Origin: Pseudo-nitzschia pungens | Taxonomy: Eukaryota; Bacillariophyta; Bacillariophyceae; Bacillariales; Bacillariaceae | DNA length: 64,000 bases | Direction: 5' to 3' | NCBI GenBank assembly: GCA_037355855.1 | Contig: CM074767.1 | Span: 1,612,001-1,676,000, forward strand | Translations under genes and position numbers: made by a program | Notes under the pieces: generated by a model | Told to the model about the DNA's origin: nothing | Database searches by the model: none | Seen by the model: the letters and a program-made list of their open reading frames with translations, nothing else | Part shown: one piece after another, positions 42,719 to 52,336 of the stretch | Layout of the letters: every line of letters begins with the position of its first letter | Numbering within the stretch: the stretch's first letter is position 1

Positions 42719-43927
42719 GGCGAATGTGCGTTTAGAACTAGAACTAGAACTGTAATATCGATGCGGATGCGGATGCGGATGCGGATGCGGATGCGGATGC
42801 GGATGCGTCTGCGAAGGGGGGTGTGCGATTGGTGGCGATGTTGCCGGCGATACGGTACGGTACGGTGCGGTGCGGTGCGGTACAACGAAAACCACGAATC
42901 CAAACGCCGAGCCGAGGGTTCCGCCGAGCAAAGAAGCAACCGTGCGGCTTGTTCAATCGTGTGCTGTGTCGTGTCGTGTCGTGTCGTGTCGTGTCGTGGC
43001 AATGATGTCGTTGCTATCGTTGCTATCGTTCCCCTCGGAAGTCAACTGGAGCAGGTGATGGTTCCTGCATCATGTTATTTTTTGTTGGTGATGCAGTACA
43101 GTAATGTTTTGTGCTCTAAGATTACCGGTCGACACCGATGGCGATTGAGAGGGGAGATGGTCAATGCGTACGGTAATTACGAATACTAAAATTACATCGT
43201 AGTGAATGCTGATTAGGTGGTAAACCTTAATCTTACGTTACGCAGTTCGAGTAAGGCTAGTGAATAGTGGGTGGAATAGTGGATGAAGATTTTAAAATTA
43301 TTTTTTGAGAATGCATCTGACTGCAGGAATGATTAGAGGATTGAGATGCACGCGCGATCGATGATGATTGATTCATTCATTCCGTACATCATTCGATGAT
43401 TCGTGCAGTCACATGATTGTTGATTGATTCATTCACAACATTCCTTCAGAGCAGTCGTTTATCGTTGAACTTTTTAGTTTTTCCGGGAGATCGAGCGCGC
43501 TTCGGGGCATTATACGTATCTCAAAAAACAACAAAAAATGAAATGGCGTAAGTCTACCGTAAGTCACTTTAAGTCCAAATTTTGAAGGATGGATGAGAAG
43601 TATTGGTGGGTTTTGTGTCGTTCGTAAAGCTCGTACGGTACTTGTACGACTAAGGTCGTAAAAACCTTACCGTGTAGACTACGAGGTAGAAGTATTAATT
43701 AGCTTCATTTCGAAAAAATAAAAGGCCTTTTTTGAGAATGACTCGGTCGACGACAGAGGACACAGAGAGCGAAGGGCAGAATGGTAACTAACTTCACAAA
43801 AAGTCGGGAATGCACCTGCAACACGAAAACATAGTCGACTGCTGTAACTCTAAGCAGATTGAATAGCACGATTTTGCTCACGCACAAACCGAAGCCTCAC
43901 TCTGATTTGCATAATTACCTTTCAAAG
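42719..43927. other. Divergent intergenic region with GATGCG array
   Basis: Separates XPG (minus) from the cytochrome b5 gene (plus). It contains a GATGCG hexamer array at about 42757-42808 and a GTGTC pentamer array at about 42963-42998, both in the XPG 5' region, plus GGTGCGGTGCGG at about 42865. Low-complexity upstream DNA makes the XPG leader hard to delimit. Confidence 0.5.
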
Positions 43928-44455
43928 ATGCCGACGACATTCATCACGCCCGGCCGCGACGACGGCGACAAAAACGACAAAAACGGCACCACCCCGAACC
44001 GGAAGCCACGCCCGACCCCCGCCCGAAAAAAATCCTCCGCTCGCTTCAACGGACGGACGCAGGGACCGACCTTTGGCCTCGTCCAGTGGCAGCGGCTCGT
44101 GGACTCGTCGACCGACCTGGCCGGCCGCGGTGGAGCGCCGCTGCGCACCCGGATTCCGTGGTCGGAAATCGAGAGCCACGACACACCCAACGATGCCTGG
44201 GTCGTCCTAAAGGGAACCGTCTACAACCTCGGTCCGTACCTCGCGTACCATCCGGGCGGGGCCGAGATCTTGGGGGGTCTGCTGGGGAGGGACGCCACGA
44301 GGGCGTTCGAAAAGCACCACCCGTGGGTCAGCATCGATGGATTGATCGGGACGCTGGCGATTGGCGCGGCGGCGGCGAGGGATTCGGTGGAGGACCACGA
44401 GAGCGACGACGATGACGATGACGACGACAGCGATGACAGCGACGACCAACCTTGA
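43928..44455 (+). CDS. Cytochrome b5 domain protein, NCB5OR-like
   Basis: 175 residues from ATG 43928 (an in-frame TTG lies 23 codons upstream). The first 45 residues are basic and polar. The segment QRLVDSSTDLAG at about 55-66 resembles the lead-in seen before the b5 domain of NCB5OR-type reductases. The b5 domain (about 76-147) has the heme-binding core YHPGG with axial His near 108 and a second His at 130/131 (KHHPWV). No flavin or NADH domain follows; the protein ends in an Asp/Ser run. There is no membrane anchor, so it is a soluble b5-type electron carrier whose reductase partner must be encoded elsewhere. Confidence 0.85.
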   Translation: MPTTFITPGRDDGDKNDKNGTTPNRKPRPTPARKKSSARFNGRTQGPTFGLVQWQRLVDSSTDLAGRGGAPLRTRIPWSEIESHDTPNDAWVVLKGTVYNLGPYLAYHPGGAEILGGLLGRDATRAFEKHHPWVSIDGLIGTLAIGAAAARDSVEDHESDDDDDDDDSDDSDDQP

Positions 44456-44610
44456 TCCGTCGGGGAGGACGAGGACGAAGGAGGACAGTGATGATTACCG
44501 AGACCGTGAGCGAGCGACGACAGCGACGACCAACCTTGATCCGACGGGGAGGACAGGGACGGGGAGGAGGACGAAGGAGGACAGCAATGATTACCTAGAC
44601 CGTGAGCGGC
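44432..44610 (+). repeat. Imperfect tandem duplication at the 3' end of the b5 gene
   Basis: About 80-90 bp containing CAGCGACGACCAACCTTGAT (which includes the stop codon TGA) is repeated from about 44520, followed in both copies by GAGGACGAAGGAGGACAG and GATTACC. The second copy is downstream of the stop, so the duplication lengthened the 3' UTR, not the protein. Confidence 0.7.
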
Positions 44611-46173
44611 CATCGGGCACACCCGAGACGAATGCGCTGCGACACGCGTCATCGCGACGCTATAGAAACGACGGAATTGGCGGGAACAGCGGGAACACGA
44701 CACGACACGATTCAGTGCAACGAACTGCAACAGGGGTTCCGTGTCCGTATCGCGACGACCAAAACCAACACCACCGCAAACGTTGCGTTCGGGGCTGCGC
44801 TGAATTCCACTTCGGCCGGCTGTTTGGGACGTTGTCCGAGAATGCATCGTGACAGTGCTGTGGCATGCATTGGTTCGAACCGTATCGTATTGTATCGTAC
44901 CGCACCATTCTGTACATTCCGCATCGTTTCGGTCCCCGCGCCACGCTTGCTGGGTGTGTCATTCTCCTGCGCGGTGCGGTACGATACGGTGCGGGTATCG
45001 CATTCGGGGCAACCACCCGCCAGGGTAGGACCGATGGATTCATTCACCGAATGGCCCACGAGTGGATCCGCGGAACGTTGCGTGCATCGAGTCGGTGCGT
45101 TCGCACGCATCGATGCTTCGGTTGCTCGAACCAACAACAGTTCGGTCGTGTTGCGCCGTGCCGTGGAAAGCCATGCCATGCCGTGTCGTGTCGTGTCGTG
45201 TCGTGTCGTGCAAAGCCAACAAACACCGGAGGCCCGAAACCGATTCTCGTTGGTGATTCGCTGGACTCGACTGGACTGGAGTGTGCTAGTCCGATTTGGT
45301 TTGTTTTTATTTTTGTGTTGTGTTGTGTTGTGCCGTGTTGTAGTTTTTCAACGCCAGTGGCAGGAGTCTATTTGGTCTGCCAAGCTCCACTTTTTACAAT
45401 TCTCGGGAAAAGCTTTTGTCGTTCCGTCGTAACTTTCCAATTCGGCAGAACCCGGTGGATTGAATCGCACCAAACAAATAAATACTATTGCTCAGAATGT
45501 ATTTACTCATACAGTACTAGAGAAACTTACACCTCCGGGTCCCTTTCGACCCTAAATATCGATTTTGTCCATTTTCTGTTTTTGCTACCATTCGATAGAT
45601 ATTGAAGTAAAAGCTTTATCCCCATGTTTTTCTTTTACCGGTAGCCTAGTTCCTGATACTTCAAAAGTTATGGGATTTAGAAGTTGACCTCAACGTGCTT
45701 CGAGTACCGTACGGTAGGAAAGTGACCGATTACTACTAGTAAGTTAGTTGTAATAGAATTTTTTTAGCTCTCGATGTTTCTTATGCGTTTTTCTCGAAAA
45801 CAGGATCAGAGTTTTTTTTGGGTGCGCCCAAAATAGGGTTGTAAGTTTCTCTAGCCCCACGCTTAAATAATAATAATCGAATTACTCTAGAGGGCGCTAA
45901 GGTCGGGTGATAAGTACGATAGGAGTTTTTTTCAGATGGGATTCCAAATTCCAAGAGTGTTCACCCGATCGTTAACTATTAGATATTCTTTTTTTGAATG
46001 TCGTTTCCGGGCGCATCTGAGTAAATTATTATCACTATTTGTTGTGTGTTCAAAAGTATTGACAAAATATGTTTTGAAGAATGGCTCAACGCGCAAAGGC
46101 AGTTGTAATGTTCTTTCATCAGATATCATTCGATATGCGAAACAAAACACGAAATACATTATTATTTGTCTGT
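44611..46173. other. Gene-free stretch
   Basis: Holds simple-sequence tracts (GTGTC/GTGTT pentamers at about 45183-45210 and 45316-45335) that keep several frames open by chance. No domain is recognisable in any of them. AT-rich to the right of 45430. Confidence 0.45.
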
Positions 46174-47071
46174 CTGGGCCCTCCGGAACTGAAAAAAAAA
46201 TCGCGCGTACCGCACTTTGTGTTGAGTCCTGTTAAAAAAAATCAATTTTTACAACAGTGCGGTTCTAGGGGGAAAATAATTTTTTAAGGGGTAAAAAACG
46301 TGGGTTTTTTTTCACCATCAATAACCCACGAGTTGCAACGTGGGTTTTTTTTCACCGTGAAAAACCCACTTCAACCCACGTTACTCCACAAACCCACGAA
46401 TGGAATTATTGTGGGTTCATATGAACCCACGTTAACCCACGAAAATAACCCATGAAAACCCACGAAAACCCACGAAAACCCACAAAAACCCACGAAATAA
46501 CCCATGATAACCCACGACTTTTTTTCCGTGAACCCACGAACCCACGATTGTGGGTCGTGTCGAATCGTGTTGGTCCTCCTCCTCCCCGGTCCAAAACCGT
46601 ATTGTAAACAACTGGCGCAACGTGGCTGCTCAAATTGTCCCACATAAACACTCTCCAGTCATCTGTCTGTGGAACTCGCCGCTCCCATCCACAACTCGTT
46701 CACGGAAATGAGCTGAGCGCTCACTAGCGGAAACGCCACCGCGATCGGGAGAGGACGACCCACAATCGTGGGTTCGTGGGTTCACGGAAAAAAGTCGTGG
46801 GTTATCATGGGTTATTTCGTGGGTTTTTGTGGGTTTTCATGGGTTATTTTTGTGGGTTAACGTGGGTTAACGTGGGTTCATTCGTGGGTTCTTTTTCACC
46901 GTGAATAACCCACGAATGCAACGTGGGTTTTTTTTCACCGTGAAAAACCCACGTATTTTAGGGGGACGAAAAAATAAAGGGGAGAATGAATGTAAGTTTA
47001 CGCAAAACAAATCAGTCCCGAGTTGACACAAAATTGCATGCGCGCGCAAATTATTTAGTTCCGGAGGGCCC
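46174..47071. mobile_element. Foldback element 1, arms of GTGGGTT repeats
   Basis: The ends are inverted: GGGCCCTCCGGAACT at the left and AGTTCCGGAGGGCCC at the right. Inside, arms of about 386 bp (46174-46559) and 316 bp (46756-47071) consist of many AACCCACG-type units, written as CCCACG in the left arm and CGTGGG in the right, including TTTTTTTCACCGTGAAAAAC blocks in both. The roughly 195-bp loop is unique and carries a transposase remnant. The structure matches foldback transposons, whose long inverted repeats are built of tandem units. No target duplication was found by eye. Confidence 0.75.
46545..46703 (-). pseudogene. DDE transposase fragment in the loop of foldback element 1
   Basis: On the minus strand a short open stretch reads VPQTDDWRVFMWDNLSSHVA and on to VVYNTV. 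FMWDNLSSH is a typical second-catalytic-Asp motif of eukaryotic DDE transposases of the mariner/pogo kind. Nothing else of the enzyme is present, and the frame runs into GTGGGTT repeats. It suggests the element arose by internal deletion of an autonomous DDE transposon. Confidence 0.6.
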
Positions 47072-47260
47072 TGTAATCCAAAGATTGTGCGCGACTGGGT
47101 AATAATTACAAAATGAAAAGAAGAATAATGAGAATCCGATGTTTAATGCAATGTTCTACTGTATTTTGATTTGTATGGACAACTGTGCTATGGAAGTGTA
47201 AAATAATTGTAGAAAGAAAACTTTCATTGCCTTTTCTCAATCAATTAATGCTCGTTTGCC

Positions 47261-48531
47261 CTGGACCTTCCGGAACAAAGATAGTTTTCGATGCGCGGAC
47301 CGCGCGATTTTTAATTGCAGTTAGTCATTTTGAGGGTATCCCCTTAAATTTATTATACCCCCAAAGAAACTCGCATTTTTTGGGATCGAAAAAAGTGCGG
47401 ATTTTCATGGGTCTAAAAAACTCGCATTTTTGCTCTAGAAAAAAAACACGTATATACAGCAATAAATGCGAGTTTTCAGCCGAAATTATCAGAAAAATGC
47501 AAGTTTTTAGCAGAAAAATGCGAGTTTCAGTAGAAAAATGCGAGTTTTCTACACAAAATGCGAGTTTTCTTTGGGAAAATAAGTGTTTTCAACAAAATTT
47601 TCAACCAAAAAATCGATTTAGGCGCGACGAGGGAGTCGATTTGTTTTTTTGCTAAGAGAGGCGCATCGCAACGGATTTGCTAATAGAGGCGCAACGACGA
47701 AGGAGTCGAAGCAGCAACGTGTCGATAATATAGGGGGGGGGACAGCAAGCAGCAGCAAGCAGCAACGCGTCGATAATACAGGGGGGGACAGCAAGCAGCA
47801 GCAACGCGTCGATAATACAGGGGGGACAGCAAGCAGCAGCAACGCGTCGATAATATAGGGGGGGACAGCAAGCAGCAAGCAGCAGCAACGCGTTGATAAT
47901 ATAGGGGGGGGGGGACAGCAAGCAGCAGCAACGCGTCAATAATACAGGGGGGACAGCAAGCAGCAACGCGTCGATAATACAGGGGGGGGACAGCAAGCAG
48001 CAAGCAGCAGCAACGCGTCGATAATACAGGGGGGGACAGCAAGCAGCAAGCAGCAGCAACGCGTTGATAATATAGGGGGGGGACCGCAAGCATAATTTTA
48101 ATTAAGCACCTCTCTTAGCAAATCGTTGCGCCTCTATCAACAAATCGACTCCGTTGTTGCGCCTCGACTCCGTCGTTTTGCCTCTATTAGCAAATCGACT
48201 CCGTCGTCGTTGCGCCTCTATTTTAACAAATCGACTCCGTCGTGACTCGACTACATTGTTGCGCCTCTATTTTTTTAAGTTAAAAAAAAATTTTGCAAAG
48301 AAAACTCGCACTTTTTCTGTCCGTTGAACGAAACTCGCATTTAATGCGAGTTGAAAAAGAACGTGTTTTTTAGTCCCGTGAAAACTTGCACTTTTTGGTC
48401 TCAAAAAAGTGCGAGAAAAAAGTGCGAGTTTATCCCCCCAAATTGTGTTCCAAAAGGGGGATGTGAGTTGACAAGTTTGACTCAAAAAATTGCGCGATTC
48501 GCGCGAAAATATTTAGTTCCGGAAGGTCCTG
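47261..48531. mobile_element. Foldback element 2, nested inverted repeats
   Basis: The ends GGACCTTCCGGAAC (left) and AGTTCCGGAAGGTCC (right, extending to ATTTAGTTCC as in element 1) mark a second element of the same family, 190 bp from the first. Arms contain AAAATGCGAGTTTT-type units, inverted on the right, then GAGTCGATTTG/GAGGCGC units, also inverted (TCTATTAGCAAATCGACTCC). The centre is a minisatellite. No ORF with a domain is present. No target duplication was recognised. Confidence 0.72.
47695..48090. repeat. Minisatellite with G-runs in foldback element 2
   Basis: About nine units of 34-50 bp share GCAGCAACGCGTCGATAATA followed by an A/CAG(G5-G10)ACAGCAAGCAG tail. Units differ in the number of AGCAGCA steps and in G-run length (five to ten). 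Long frames across it are artefacts of lack of stops. Confidence 0.85.
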
Positions 48532-49141
48532 TAAAGGTTGAATACCCTGGTAATGAAAAAAAAAAGAGAATTGTCGTGCTATATGTAACTCGGTCCCAGT
48601 TGAGTTCAATTATTGATACTTCTATTTTGGGATCGGAAAGTGACATCGAACCATAGATTGTTTGTACTACAAAGTTCTTATCAGCTGTCCCCGGGTTCTA
48701 CGTCCCCGACTACTAATTTCTACTGAAACCCGGGGACAGCTGATAGGAATTCTGTAGTATGCTCTCTCTCTGTTCAAGCAACTTTCTATCGATTTTGGAA
48801 AAACTTCGATATGCGCCTAGATTGAATACAGGTAAGCCTTACCCCACAGTCGTAGCATCACGTTTGCTCTCTCTATTTTTGGTTTTTGCGTTTCGTCGAA
48901 TCCTCTCAGAATCCCCAGAGCACCTGTGGTTTGTGAGGTTAGTAGCTACTAGGGTCTATACAATCTAGTAAGGGATGGTCCCCATTAGGTAAATCGGAGA
49001 CCATGGGAAAGAAGTGGTGGACAAAAATTTTAACTAAAAAATAACAAAACTGGTAGGATCGAGAGAGTGCAGGGTGCACTTCCTGGTCAAAACTAGCTTC
49101 AGTTCGGTTCTATGAGTTTCCAAGTGACTTTGTCAACTGTT
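48532..49141. other. Gene-free stretch with a hairpin repeat
   Basis: Holds the short hairpin repeat at 48666-48760; no gene recognised otherwise. Confidence 0.4.
48666..48760. repeat. Short hairpin repeat, copy 2 (MITE-like)
   Basis: Arms of about 35 bp, TACTACAAAGTTCTTATCAG continuing TGTCCCCGGGTT and the inverted TACTACAGAATTCCTATCAG continuing the same way, enclose about 25 bp. The arms match copy 1 at 19393-19489. Confidence 0.68.
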
Positions 49142-50578
49142 TCATACCGTTGGTTTTTCGCTAGTAAGAATTGTGGGTAGAAACACTTTCGACACACTGT
49201 CCAAGTGGGGCTTCAATCGTTCTTCTAGCTTTTCACGCGACCCATCTGTGTCCAACCCCAATTCAGACAGCCTACGCCGCAGGTATTCCACCTTGAAAAA
49301 ATATTTGCGGTTGTGATCCAAGGTAGCATTCAGACTGTTTGTATCACTAGGAACCTTCACGTCAATATTGTGGCAGTCATGTTTCTCGTATAGAAAAAGT
49401 TCGTTCTTGAGTCGGTTCCATCGGGGACTGTTGAAAACGCGTGACAGTTTGGAGCAGCATTCGTTTTGTACCTTACCCTGCTTGTATGACGAAGCGAGTA
49501 TTTTATCCATGCATTTTTCTTTTAAGAAGGCGCATTCATTTTCGTCGGACCACATCAGGAGCTCTTCTACTGTCAAGGCGAATAAAAACTCGTCGTAGAG
49601 CCTGTACTCGATGGCATGTTTCAAGGATACAAAACCGAATTGTTCTGCTAACCCAAAGACTCTCTGAAGAAAACTGATGGGGTTTTCTCCTGCCTTAACT
49701 CTCTTCCCTTCTATGCCGGTGGCCTGTAATTTCGAAACAGTTAAGTCGTCTTCGCAACATTCCTCAAAATCAGAGTCAATGTCACCAAGCAACTCGCTTG
49801 CGTCCAACACATGTTCCCCGTCTTCCAACCACGGATCCTCGGCCTCCCAATTGTCGCAATTATCCTCGTATCTATCAATCTTGATCTCTCCCGTATACAA
49901 GAATTCCATCACAACTCTAAAGCATTCGGAATCAATCTCGTCCGGCAGCTGGGTCACGGTGATTCCCGATGGCGATGACCACTGCTTTTCCTTTTCCGCT
50001 GGCGTTTGTTTTCCATCCAAAGATCGCATGGATTCCGTTCTTTGTTTCTTTATCTTCCTGTCTAGAACCCCGTCTTTCGATACAACTTCCAAAAGGGGAC
50101 GGGCTTCTTTGAAAAGCATTCTTGTGTGGCAAGGAAATTCCGTTCCTTGAACGACAAAGAGTGCATCCGGGGGCAAACTTGTGATCGGAACTTCCCCAAA
50201 ATCCATGTCGTTCTCGTCTTCGTCGCTGATTTCCCCCGTAGATGAACAGGTAGTTGTTGAAGCCGTAGAGTTAGACACAGAAAGAGAATCCGATAAGCAA
50301 GACTTGGGCGTTGCCTCTGTGGACTCTTTCCATTCATTGTGGTCACTGTTGTCCTCGTGGTCGGAATGCTGTTGATCAGAATTGTCAACAAATATGGAAA
50401 TCGTTTTCCGTAGCGCATTTGTCGAATCGCGATATGTGGAGTTAGCATCTTTGCTATCCGTTTCATTCGTGTCATGATTTCCAAAATACGACAACGGGAA
50501 ACCCATCGGAGCGCTTCGTTTCCGACCGATGGGGGCGATACCTTCCAGTTGCCCCTCATGATGCTGTAACGATTGCAT
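49142..50578 (-). CDS. BTB/POZ protein with C-terminal SAP motif
   Basis: 478 residues from ATG 50578 (the frame is open 21 codons further to a GTG that directly follows a stop; a TAG acceptor there could indicate an upstream exon). The N-terminus is Ser/Asp-rich. A BTB fold at about 135-235 shows LPPDALFVVQGTEFPCHTRML and, after an acidic insert, FRVVMEFLYTGEI. A BACK-like helical part follows (FGLAEQFGFVSLKHAIEYRL, LLMWSDENECAFLKEKCM). The last 40 residues form a SAP motif (VEYLRRRLSELGLDTDGSRE), a DNA-binding helix-extended-helix. BTB proteins are often Cullin-3 adaptors; the SAP motif suggests a nuclear, DNA-linked substrate adaptor or regulator, which is inference. Confidence 0.82.
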   Translation of the reverse strand: MQSLQHHEGQLEGIAPIGRKRSAPMGFPLSYFGNHDTNETDSKDANSTYRDSTNALRKTISIFVDNSDQQHSDHEDNSDHNEWKESTEATPKSCLSDSLSVSNSTASTTTCSSTGEISDEDENDMDFGEVPITSLPPDALFVVQGTEFPCHTRMLFKEARPLLEVVSKDGVLDRKIKKQRTESMRSLDGKQTPAEKEKQWSSPSGITVTQLPDEIDSECFRVVMEFLYTGEIKIDRYEDNCDNWEAEDPWLEDGEHVLDASELLGDIDSDFEECCEDDLTVSKLQATGIEGKRVKAGENPISFLQRVFGLAEQFGFVSLKHAIEYRLYDEFLFALTVEELLMWSDENECAFLKEKCMDKILASSYKQGKVQNECCSKLSRVFNSPRWNRLKNELFLYEKHDCHNIDVKVPSDTNSLNATLDHNRKYFFKVEYLRRRLSELGLDTDGSREKLEERLKPHLDSVSKVFLPTILTSEKPTV

Positions 50579-52336
50579 GTTAAGTGCTGATAGTCTACTC
50601 GGTGGCTTTTGTCGATTGTCAGTTTTTGATATTTCTACCACCTATTGCTGTTGTCGTCAGATTATGCTGTATTCGATGATAAGGTAGTCATCGGCTAGCG
50701 TTGAAAGATCGGTTTGGCAAGACGCAAGTTCATGTATTGGAGTCCTGAGTTACGTTTTCAATATCGTACCATGCGAAAAGCTCTTGTCAGATGATGAGGG
50801 ACACAAACTCTGGCGTGTCCCAGCAATGAACCGATTACTTTTGTCCACATGCATCCAAAAATATGCGAAACTTTATTGCCTAAGAATGTTGGACTAGAAT
50901 AAAAACTCATTACTACTACTTAATGCGCTGACGGTTTTTTATTGAATTTCACCTATGACAGTGAACAAAGAATCATACAGACGAACAGTTCTAAGTATTT
51001 ACTGTATTTCCTTCTCACGATGCGTTATCTGCAGAGGCGAAGATATATATGTATGATATTGTATGATGTAAAAAAGGTCAATTCGGTAATTCACGCTATT
51101 ATAGAATCCTGAATATCAGTAAACTTATGACTGGAAATATCATTTTTTTTTACTTATTGTGATTGCTTTTTCTCATTAAGGGAAAAACCGATGAGAAAGA
51201 AAACATCGTTTCAATAATTTATGAATATTGAAGTTATGAGTGACGGGTAGCGCTGAAACAGATTGAATGGACTGATAAATAATATGAGATTCCTATAATC
51301 AATCAATTGGCTACGTGCTTTTCTATTATACCTTTGAAAGTACGAGTACTGCTAGCAAGCTAGCATGCACACCGAATTATGGAATCAATCTGCTATGCCC
51401 AATTCCCGGGCGCCGTCTCGTCTGGCCAGCAACTACCGGTCGGGACCTGCGGTCCTATGTATAGGTATACTAACTATAATACATAGGTTTGGCAGGCTAA
51501 CAAAGCTGCTAGAGAGAAAGTGTGATCGCATATGCGACTGTACGTAGCAGGGCTTAAGTCCAATGCTAGAAGCAGTCGCAAAGGTGCATCACAAGGGTGG
51601 GAATGGGTGGGAACTTTTTCTCAGACCAAAAATAAAGTTTTTTTAATTTTCATCTGGTTAGCGCACGGTTCCAATGAATGCGAGGTGGTAACCTTACCTC
51701 AATGCAGCCATAAGGTTTTACCGGGTGTTTACCGATTGGATGCCATTCTGGCGGTCAAAATCTGGAATGTAAAATTCTCCGCAGGCGGAATGATGCAAAT
51801 CAATCGCAGCTGGATCTCTTTGCGCCGATGATTCAGACTCAAGAGCAGAGGTTGCATCGACGTCTTTGCTCTTGTTTGCTCCCCTTGAAGGTGCTTGGTA
51901 TTATGATCCCAGTATCTCGTTTCGTTCTAGTTCTGGGATGATGACAACAAAGCTGTGTGCATCCTTTGACGAGGGAAGACTCGGACGAAGTTGATTATGT
52001 ATACACACTGGCTCATGCATATATCAGCATTATTTTCAGCATAGGTTGGTAGCCACGAAACACCATGGTTGTTACTTCGTATTACGAAGTGCACATTCTG
52101 TATTATTTTCTTCCCGAAGTACTTCGTATTCTTTTCGCTTATAGCCGCCAAGATGTAATAGGAGAGATTCGATCACATTTCTGCCCAAAACGGCCTCACA
52201 AATCCATGCGAACAAGACCATGACTTTCCGCAATTGATGTTGTCGACGAAGTTGATGAAAAAAACAATTCTCGCAAAGGATAAACAGAAGCAATGAAATA
52301 AAAGCACCCTCAGATTATTGTGCATTCCGTTCGATG
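50579..52336. other. Gene-free stretch
   Basis: About 1.75 kb with chance ORFs. A CCTATGTAT...ATACATAGG hairpin lies at about 51452-51486, and TTCGTATTACGAA and AAGTACTTCGTATTC words at about 52076 and 52115. No tRNA or other RNA could be folded by eye. Confidence 0.4.

Noticed and set aside
40026..43189. Several plus-strand frames of 220-490 codons opposite XPG
   Set aside because: Antisense shadows of acidic and Ser-rich codons; low complexity and no domain.
44602..45605. Plus-strand frames of about 250-276 codons downstream of the b5 gene
   Set aside because: They cross pentamer repeats (GTGTC, GTGTT) that lack stops; composition is not protein-like.
46371..46651. Tandem AAAACCCACG units considered as telomeric DNA
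   Set aside because: The unit does not match TTAGGG-type telomeres, and the units are inverted about a central loop, which fits a foldback element.
47618..48093. Cys/Leu-rich frames over the minisatellite
   Set aside because: Repeated peptide arises from the minisatellite unit in all frames; no start context or domain.
51360..51840. Possible structured RNA
   Set aside because: A small hairpin is visible, but no tRNA or snRNA landmarks such as GGTTCGA loops were found.
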